This document shows positions 56,486-64,000 of a DNA stretch of 64,000 nucleotides, piece by piece. The notes under the pieces were generated by a model. It saw nothing but the letters and a program-made list of their open reading frames with translations, was not told where the DNA came from and did no database searches. The stretch comes from Protea cynaroides (Eukaryota > Streptophyta > Magnoliopsida > Proteales > Proteaceae): NCBI GenBank assembly GCA_028583415.1, contig CM053276.1:62539510-62603509 (forward strand), given 5' to 3'. A program made the position numbers and the translations under genes. Positions within the stretch are counted from its first letter, which is position 1. Every line of letters begins with the position of its first letter.

Positions 56486-57585
56486 TTGTCATTCAAAGGC
56501 AAGGATGGTGTAAAATTTAGCTTTAGTGGGACCAAACTTCCTCGTAAACAGAAGCTTATCCTCTCCACACTTAAGGCAAAGAGATGCCTTGAGAAGGATG
56601 GAGTTGGATATCTGGTATCTATGGTGGACATTATCAAAGAGGCACCACGGATGAAAGATATTGAAGTTGTACGAAAATTTTTGGATGTGTTTCCAAAAGA
56701 CTTGCCCTGGTTGCCACTTGTTCGAGCGAACGAGTTTGTGATAGACCTGCTGCCAGGGTCGGTACTAGTGTCTATGGCACCCTATCGGATGGTTCTTACC
56801 GAGTCGAAGGAATTGAAGACTCAACTATAGGAATTATTAGACAAGGGTTTTATTCGGCTAAGTATTTCACCATGGGGAGCACTAGCATTGTTCATAAAGA
56901 AGAAAGATTGTAGTGTTCGACTGTACATAGACTATCGAGAATTGACAAGCTCACCATCAAGAATCGATATCCATTACCTCGGATTAATGACTTGTTCGAT
57001 CAGTTACAAAGTGCGAAGGTATTCTCAAAGATCGATATATGGTCAGGATATCATCAATTGAAGATTAAGGAAGGTGATATTTCGAAGACAGCCTTTAGGA
57101 CCAGGTACAGACACTATGAGTTCCTGGTTATGTCTTTTGGGTAGACCAACACATTTGCATCATTTATGGAGCTCATAAATCAAGTGTTCCATGACATGTT
57201 GGACACATTAGTTATAGTTTTCATAGACAATATTCTAATCTATTCAATAGATGAAAAGAACCATGCAATGGATCTTAAGGCAGCCTTACAACAGCTGAGA
57301 AAGGAGAATCTTTATGCCAAATTCAATAAGTGTGAGTTCTAGATTAACTAGATGACTTTCTTGGGTCACATAGTATCATCAGAAGGAATAAAGGTGGACC
57401 CTAAGGTAGAAGCAATTGTAGGGTGGAAAGCGTCTAAGAATGTTATAGAGATTAGAAGTTTCTTGGGATTAGCTAGTTATTACAGATGATTCGTGGAGGA
57501 CTACTTCAGAATCGCAGTGCCACTTACTAAGCTAACTAGGAAGGGGAAAAGTTCAGTTGGACTGACAAGTGTAGAGAATGTTTTC
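56486..57585 (+). pseudogene. Tekay reverse transcriptase remnant
   Basis: In order: VRKFLDVFPKDLPWLP, then VIDLLPG and MAPYRM, then KIDIWSGYHQLKI, then FMELINQVFHDML, then VFIDNILIYS, then FLGH, then VEAIVGWK and RSFLGLASYY. The catalytic box is FIDN instead of FIDD. Stops lie at 56828-56830, 57142-57144, 57340-57342, 57349-57351 and 57487-57489, plus a frameshift near 56940. Confidence 0.9.
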
Positions 57586-57587
57586 AG

Positions 57588-58010
57588 ATGTTGAAGGCAA
57601 GGTTGATATCAGCTCCCATCTTGACCATTCCAGTACCAGGGCAGCCATTTACCCTGTACACAGATGCCTCCAAACTAGATTTGGGATGCGTGTTGATGCA
57701 AGGTAAACAAGTGATTACTTATGCTTCAAGACAACTGAAGGAGCACGAGAAGAATTATCCTTTTCGTGACTTGGAATTAGCAACGTTGATTCATGCAATC
57801 AAGACTTGGAGACATTACTTATATGATGAGAAATTTTAGATTAAGTTGGTTCACAAGAGTCTTACATACTTATTCACTGAGAAGGAGTTGAACATGAGAC
57901 AAAATAGATGGTTGGAACTCTTACAGGATTATGATTGCGATATTTAGTATCATCCAAGTAAAGCCAATGTAGTTGCGGATGAATTAAGCAAAAAAGGGAT
58001 ACTGAAGCCA
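57588..58010 (+). pseudogene. Tekay RNase H remnant
   Basis: The frame contains LYTDASKLDLGCVLMQ, then VITYASRQLKEHEKNYP and LELATLIHAIKTWRHYL. These are the family's blocks with the first catalytic Asp present. Stops at 57837-57839 and 57945-57947 follow. The next block ends VVADELSKK. Confidence 0.9.
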
Positions 58011-58229
58011 GGAGGAGAATCTAGTATGAGTGCTGCTCTATGTTCCGCAGTGATAACTATTGAAGGGGATGTAGTGCAACACATATTGGAGTCTCCAGAC
58101 GATCCTATAGAGCAAGGACGGATTCATAAGTTCGCTTATGTTTACATCATTGAAGATCGTACTAGACCTGTTGGATAAGGTGAAAGCCGCGATTCTATTA
58201 GACCCATATCTGAGAAGGGTACAAAAGAT

Positions 58230-58991
58230 TTGGAGAAAAGTAAACCTAACCCTGAATTTACTTTGGACACGGAGAAGGTACTTAGATACAGATGGAGGTT
58301 GGGTATACTAAAAAGTAAAGATTCAGACCTTCTACAAAGAATCCTGATAGAAGTTCATTGTACTCCATATTCAGTACATCCTGGAAGTACTAAGATGTAC
58401 CATGACCTAAAGAGACTATACTGGTGGAGAGGTATGAAAGCAGATGTGGCTCAGTATGTCTTTTAATATCTAAACTGTCAATAAGTGAAGGCCGAAAGAT
58501 AGAGACCAGTTGGTTTACTATAGCCACTATTGGGCCAGCATGGAAGTGAAACTGCATTATGATGGACTTTGTCATTGGGTTACCCCAGATCAATTGACAT
58601 AGTCTGGGTGATTGTCGATAGTCTTACTAAGACGGCTCACTTCATTGCTATACAACCTCAATATACATTGGAATGACTAGCCAACCTATACATGGATAAC
58701 ATTATCTGATTGTATGGCGTACCCGAGAGCATAGTGTCGGATCGAGACCCATGCTTTACTTCAAAATTCTGGGAGGGTCTACAGAAGGCAATGGGAACGA
58801 AGTTGAAGTTTAGCACAACATTTCACCCTCAGACCGATGGTCAATTAGAGCATACCATCCAAATCCTAGAAGATATACTTTGAGCTTGTGCTATTGATTT
58901 TAAAAGAGCTTAGGATGAAAGGTTACCACTATTGAGTTTGCGTACAACAACAGCTATCAAGCTACTATACATATGTCACCCTATGAATCAT
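58230..58991 (+). pseudogene. Tekay integrase, first part
   Basis: The zinc-binding end is visible (HPGSTKMYHDLKRLYWWRGM), then KAE, then DSLTKTAHF-like and YGVPESIVSDRDP in later frames, and FHPQTDGQ. These are core integrase blocks. Stops at 58464, 58482, 58500, 58674, 58707, 58881 and 58911 interrupt it. At SPYES the frame is cut by nested LTR F. Confidence 0.88.
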
Positions 58992-61329
58992 TGTCATACC
59001 CCAATTCTAGACTAACCAATGGTGTGATGAACCATCATGAAAACCAATGGTTCAAACCAGGATCTCGTATAGGCTATGCTAACCATGTTAAACCAAAACA
59101 CATTCTACAGTAATAATCAGAGATATTTGAGTAAATAGCGAAATTCTTATTAATAATGAACTAAGGTCTACATGATAAATAATTAAATGATCCAGCTATC
59201 TTCAATTAACCAAAACATAATTAATACATATTACAAGTATCAATATATGAAAGTTAAACACTAAGCGTAACCACGGTGGAAACACTCGCTTGACGAGTCT
59301 TGCTTGTCCTCCACAGCTTGCACATCCATAGCCGCTACATGTTTACACGTTGGCATATCCATGTAGTCTTCAATCGTAACACCTGCAACATCAGAAACTA
59401 AAAAGAATTACGTGTGCGAGGGTCAACTCTCCAACTTGAGCTCAGTGAATGAACAAAACAATTCAACAAACATATGCATGCATTCAATTCATATCTTTGG
59501 TCTAGTTTTTAAGTTTACAATATGCTATAAAAAGGATTGGAGGCCACCGCACCTCTATACACGAGTGTGTGAATCCTCCCAATGGATCAAACACCATTGC
59601 CATCCTACATGCACCCACCATAGAATAGAGATAAATCTAAAGTGTTCGGATCAAACACCGCCAACACTTTCCCTGATGCCCTACCCATACCAACATGTAA
59701 GCCCCTATTGGTGAGGGCTTGTAAACTGGGCTCGTAACTAACCAATCTTAAATGTCATCTAGTGTATCCAAGGCCTCACCCTAGCATCCCTCAATACGTC
59801 CAAAGAGATAGAGCTAAGGCCCCCCGATAGAGTCGAAGACTACATAGTCCGAGACCACCTCCCCTGATGTCCTACGACGTAATAGTTCTGCTAAGGTAAT
59901 AGTGATACGACGATGTCAGTGAACAAGACTTAAGTAGAGATAGAACTAGAGTCTGGTGACCAAGATGAACCACAATGTCACGTCCTCCCCCTGATGCTCC
60001 ACTTTCATTAAGTACACAAACCACACATACACAATCCCATGCTTATTCTTAGCATCATCATTATTATCATATTATAAATAGACAAAAATAAATATGAATG
60101 AGTAGTAATAACAGAAATATTGAATGCCATGTGAGATTCACATTACAAGCATACAATCATAGAATCAGTCATGACATTGGATTCAATAAAAGTAAATAGT
60201 TTCTTATTAACCAGTTAGTTTAGGTTCTGTTCCCTCACTTTCTAGAAATGTTCAATCTTCTCCACATTTCTTAACTCACTCTTGAACCTCTTGGAAACCT
60301 AAGAAATTTGTAAGTTCTAAGTTAGGGTTCAAGCTCATCAATTTACAGTAGTCAATGGTTCATACTAGAATCAAACAGACCTCCAGAAGCTGAGTGGTCA
60401 CAGGTGTGACTGCACATGTGGTCTTAATTTCTGTGACCACAGGGTGTGGGGTCGATACGTGTGGTCGCATGTCATGTGACCACACATATGCGACCACACC
60501 CTCCCTGAAATCTTCCCGAGGGCATGTGGTTGAACATATGTGCCTCGTGTGGTCGGTCATACCCTGCGACCACACGAGTTTTTGGTTGATTTTTACTTTC
60601 AGCCACATCCCCTCATAACTTGATTCCATGACTAACATTATGATCCTTCCCATGATTGTTCTATGGCTTAAAATTCACACTTTTACATAATCCTTCACCC
60701 TAATCCGTTCTTCATGGATCTCCTTAGAGTTTTGTCCATGGTCTTAGGATTGAGATCTTACTTTGAATAAATATCTTCTCCATGATCTATTCTAGGCATT
60801 CAACTAATGTAGGGAATGATTCCATACCTTAAACTTGCTGGAGAATTAGAGCTTTCTCTGTAATTCCTTTTCCTAGTTTTCCTCTTCAATTCTCCTTCTC
60901 TTCCTCCTCCTCTCTTTTTCTCTCTTTCAGTTTGGGTTTTAAAAGAGTGAAAGAGGCTAAGGACGTCCTTTATATAGAGGAAAACTTCAATATAAAGTCC
61001 CACTTTGATTAGGAAAGAACCCCCCTCAGATTAGGAAGGTTTTCTAATCACGGAGTCGGTTATACCATCGTGTGGTCGCAAGTGGGGTCGCAGAATCCGT
61101 CAACCACACGTCCCAGACTTGAGTGGCCGTAATATTCTGAGGTGTGGTCGATCACACTTGTTTAGGTATGCGATCACAAGCTCCTAATTAGATGATTTTG
61201 GTTTGAATTACATACATAGCCTTGTGGTTTCTTCATACAATTGGTTCACTTGAGCCTGTTATGATGGGAAGATCGATCATGACAAGAGAATGTAAGGTTA
61301 AACCGGGTTCGTGGCGTACGGGTCTTACA
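58992..61329 (-). mobile_element. Nested solo LTR F (2.34 kb, reverse)
   Basis: Runs TGTCATACCCC ... GGGTCTTACA, flanked by the exact duplication ATCAT at 58987-58991 and 61330-61334. It is inserted in the integrase between YES and LYSRKCRTPL. The sequence is of the same family as nested LTR E (shared CATATGCATGCATTCAATTC and CCCCTGATGCCCTACCCATA). Confidence 0.95.
60544..60578. other. 12-bp perfect inverted repeat in nested LTR F
   Basis: CTCGTGTGGTCG at 60544-60555 pairs perfectly with CGACCACACGAG at 60567-60578 across an 11-base loop. It is one of several GGTCG-based inverted repeats at 60400-60590 and 61060-61180. Confidence 0.8.
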
Positions 61330-61334
61330 ATCAT

Positions 61335-61971
61335 TGTATAGTAGGAAGTGTCGAACCCCTCTGTTTTAGAACGAAGCTGGCAAAAGAAGAATAGTGGGGC
61401 CAAAGTTTGTTGAAGAAACTTGTCAAGTAGTTGATTAAATCAAGAAAAGAGTCAAGACAGCTCAAGATCATTAGTAGCATTATGTAAATAATCGATGCCG
61501 AGACCTTGAGTTCGCCGTAGGTGACAAAGTGTTTATAAAGATATCACCTATTCGGGGTTTAAAATGGTTTCGTAAGAAGGGAAAATTATATCCCAGATAC
61601 GTTGGACCTTATAAGATCTTGGTAAGAAGTGGAAAAGTGGCGTGTCAACTCGTGCTACTACTGTCTATGTCTGGTGTATATGATGTGTTTCATGTTTTCC
61701 TACTAAAGAAGTACATCAGAGATCCGTCACACATTTTGACTGTAGATCCACCGGATTTGATAAAAAACTTAACTTTTAAAGTGGTACCAACTGAGATCAC
61801 TAGTTGGAAGGTATAGTATTTTTAAAATCAGGATATTTGTAATGTGAAAATAACCTGGCAAAGCCAAGATGTAGAAGAGGTAACATGGGAAGAGGAGAGT
61901 GTCATGCGAAAACAATATCCTCACCTGTTTGACTCGAAAGGTATGTATAAATTTCGAGGATGAAATTTATT
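61335..61971 (+). pseudogene. Tekay integrase, second part, and C-terminal tail
   Basis: After the nested LTR the sequence resumes LYSRKCRTPLC, then KISPIRGLKWFRKKGKLYPR, YVGPYKI, VYDVFHVFLLKKYI and DPSHIL, and a tail with VEEVTWEEES and YPHLF before the polypurine tract. The GPY/F and chromodomain-like end support the Tekay/Del type. Confidence 0.88.
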
Positions 61972-61983
61972 TTAAGGGGGAGT
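61972..61983 (+). other. Tekay polypurine tract
   Basis: TTAAGGGGGAGT directly before the 3' LTR. Confidence 0.8.
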
Positions 61984-64000
61984 TATAAAACCCGTACTCC
62001 ACTAACCCAGTCTAACTGTGTTGTGCCAGGTCTTCCCATCATAAGCAGCTCAAGTGAACCAATTGGATGAAGGAACCACAAAGCCAGATAAGAAAGTTAC
62101 TCCTTCGTAGGTTGTCTAGTCCTCTTATTTGGCAACCAATAAAGCCCAGAATCCCACTCTGAGATTAGGAAAGTTTCCTAATCTAAGGAGGTCACTCTCC
62201 TAATTGAGAGAGGACTCTATATGGAGATTTTCTCTGACGTCCCTTCACTTCCTTTCACTCTTTTGATCATTCTCAAACTTTAGACTAGAGAGAAGGAGAG
62301 AAGAAGAAGGAGAAGAAAGCTTAGAGAGGAATGAAGCTTAAAGAAGAAGAAGGAGCTCTACAGAGAGGGCTGTGTCATTGGGTTTCCAACTTACCGCGTC
62401 AAGGATCCATGGTAAGCCCTTGTCTTTGTAAAACGTTAGACTATGTTAGGTTTAGGATTGGAGATCACAATGTGCGTGAACAAATCCAACACCATAAATT
62501 TGACCCTAAAGTCTTCAATATGAATTTGTAATAATTATAGTTGTTAGGGTTACAATGTCTGACTAAAACTAATAAATGATGCCATAGAATGACCCTAAGA
62601 TGGATCCCATTAATGAGCCAAAGAATCGATTCGGACTGATGACAAATTGAAGACAACCTATAGGTTATTCGGTCCTTGTTGACTCATATAGAGATGCCAT
62701 ACCAGACAGGAAACCAGTCACTCTTCGAAAGCTTGACAGAGTTTGTCTGGATGGCTTATTGGTCAGTCAATGCAAGATCAGTGACTCGACCAGACAATGT
62801 CTGACAGGCCTAAATTGGAGACCGAACAATGTAATAGAGTACAATAACTTGATAGTATGGAACCCTAATTAAAGTTTACTAATTGTCTAGGTTCCCAACT
62901 AGTTTAAAGTAGTTTAAGAGGTTTGGAAGAAGAACAACATCAATCACAGGTGAGGGAATAAGACCTAAACTAGTTGATTAATAACAAGCTACCCTTTACT
63001 TTTGATAATTTCACTAATGCTATGCTCTGTATGATTGTTTGTACATCTCACATGTCATCCAATTAATTGCTTATTATATCTTGTTCATGCATACTTATTA
63101 TATTGCTTTCATGATATTGATGATGAAGATAAGCATGTTCTTGTGTGTGGTCCGTGTGTTTGATAGGGAGAGGTTGTAGCATTAAACCATTTACCACACT
63201 GATGTCATTGTATCGCCGTTACCTTAGCGAACTTAGTACGTCGTAGGGTATCAGGGGGGTGATCGTGGTGTGTGACTGTGGCTCTGCCAGCAGACCCTAG
63301 CTCTATCTCTATGGACATATTGAAGGATGCTGGGGTAAGGCCTTGGATACAAATTTGATGACATCTAGGATTGGTTAAACACGAACCCAATTTGTAAGTC
63401 CTCGCCAATAAGGGCATACGTACTGGTATGGGGTAGAGTATCAGGGGAGTGCTGACGGTGTATCATCCATTAGGCTCTAGCTATATCTCTATTCTGTAGT
63501 GGGTGATGTGGGGTGACAACAGTGTGTGATCCATTGGGAGTGCTCACACTCTCATGTATGGAGGTGTGGTGGCCGCTTATCCTTTTCATAGCACATTGCA
63601 AAGTTATACCAGACCAAAAATATAAATTAACATCACGATATGTTTGTTGCGTTGTTTTGTTTACTCAAAAACTAAGTTGTGAGCTCACCCCACGTATATG
63701 TTTTCTTTTTAGTTTTTGATGATGCAGGTAATACTGTTGAAGACTATGTTAATGCGCCAACTTATGGACATGTTTTTGTTGTGGACGCACAAGCGATGAA
63801 AGACGAGCATGACTCATCATGCAAGTGTTTCCATTATGTTTATGCTTAGTTTATTTTGGTACTATGGATCATGGGTTATAATGGATATTTAGACTACGTT
63901 GTGGTTGACAATGGAGAACTGGTTATTATTAACTATCACTGTAGACTCTCAGTTCATTATTAATACATGATTTTACTATTTATTTATTAACTCTTATTGT
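61984..64000 (+). repeat. Tekay 3' LTR (cut by window end)
   Basis: Begins TATAAAACCCGTACTCC (5' copy TGTAAGACCCGCACTCC) and aligns with the 5' LTR. By alignment with the end at 53174, about 0.13 kb more lies outside the window. It keeps the empty site for the LTR nested in the 5' copy. Confidence 0.9.

Larger units (their letters stand above)
48707..64000 (+). mobile_element. Large Ty3/gypsy (Tekay/Del-type) retrotransposon, running off right edge
   Basis: The 5' LTR is 48707-53174 (holding a nested LTR), the primer site is at 53178, pol remains occupy 56165-61930, the polypurine tract is at about 61972, and the 3' LTR is from 61984 past the window end. Domain order protease, reverse transcriptase, RNase H, integrase is Ty3/gypsy. 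The C-terminal tail VEEVTWEEES / YPHLF fits the chromodomain-bearing Tekay/Del lineage. Gag was not recognised. Many stop codons make it inactive. Confidence 0.9.

Overview
The window is eukaryotic nuclear DNA from a flowering plant. The evidence is GT..AG introns in genes of plant type, Ty3/gypsy and Ty1/copia LTR retrotransposons with tRNA-Met-type primer sites, a plant hAT transposase, Tourist-like and hAT-like MITEs, a Mutator-like element carrying a gene piece, and an Au-type SINE. The very large, element-filled introns would suit a large-intron genome such as an early-diverging eudicot or magnoliid, but the sequence alone does not settle the species.

Only two cellular genes are recognised. 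On the + strand, 2839-4797 holds the last four exons of a CCDC130/YJU2-family splicing factor; its first exons lie off the left edge. On the - strand, 43385 down to 26559 holds the first three exons of the alpha subunit of general transcription factor TFIIE. Its second exon is split by a 6.5-kb copia element, its second intron holds a 9-kb gag-only retrotransposon, and no later exon was found. It looks like a broken or orphaned 5' gene fragment.

Layout. 263-2051: a 1.8-kb near-perfect palindrome with a 5-bp target duplication and TG..CA-like ends. 2839-5085: CCDC130 3' half. 6981-9422: a decayed LINE (-), with possible ORF1 remains to 9960. 10023-11093: a hAT-like non-autonomous element with a SINE piece. 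11540-14547: a 3.0-kb solo LTR. 14922-18639: a hAT transposase pseudogene (-) interrupted by an 848-bp Tourist-like MITE, with subterminal repeats to 19753. 21971-23621: a Pack-MULE carrying a RING-H2 (ATL-type) fragment. 23905-24088: a hAT MITE. 24122-24267: an Au-like SINE. 26559-43385: TFIIE-alpha pieces with their inserted elements. 43741-44333: a second MITE with a trinucleotide core. 45961-64000: a stack of nested Tekay/Del-type Ty3/gypsy LTRs and one large, decayed Tekay element that runs off the right edge.

The main content is layered insertion. At least nine insertions have exact target duplications or a recoverable empty site, so their relative order can be read. Nothing in the window is clearly a new enzymatic system. 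The most unusual items are the palindromic LTR-like element, the Tourist-type MITE with a (GGT)n core present twice, the Pack-MULE with the RING-H2 piece, the gag-only retrotransposon with minisatellites in its LTRs, the array of small hairpins in the copia leader, and inverted-repeat blocks that differ between sister LTRs.
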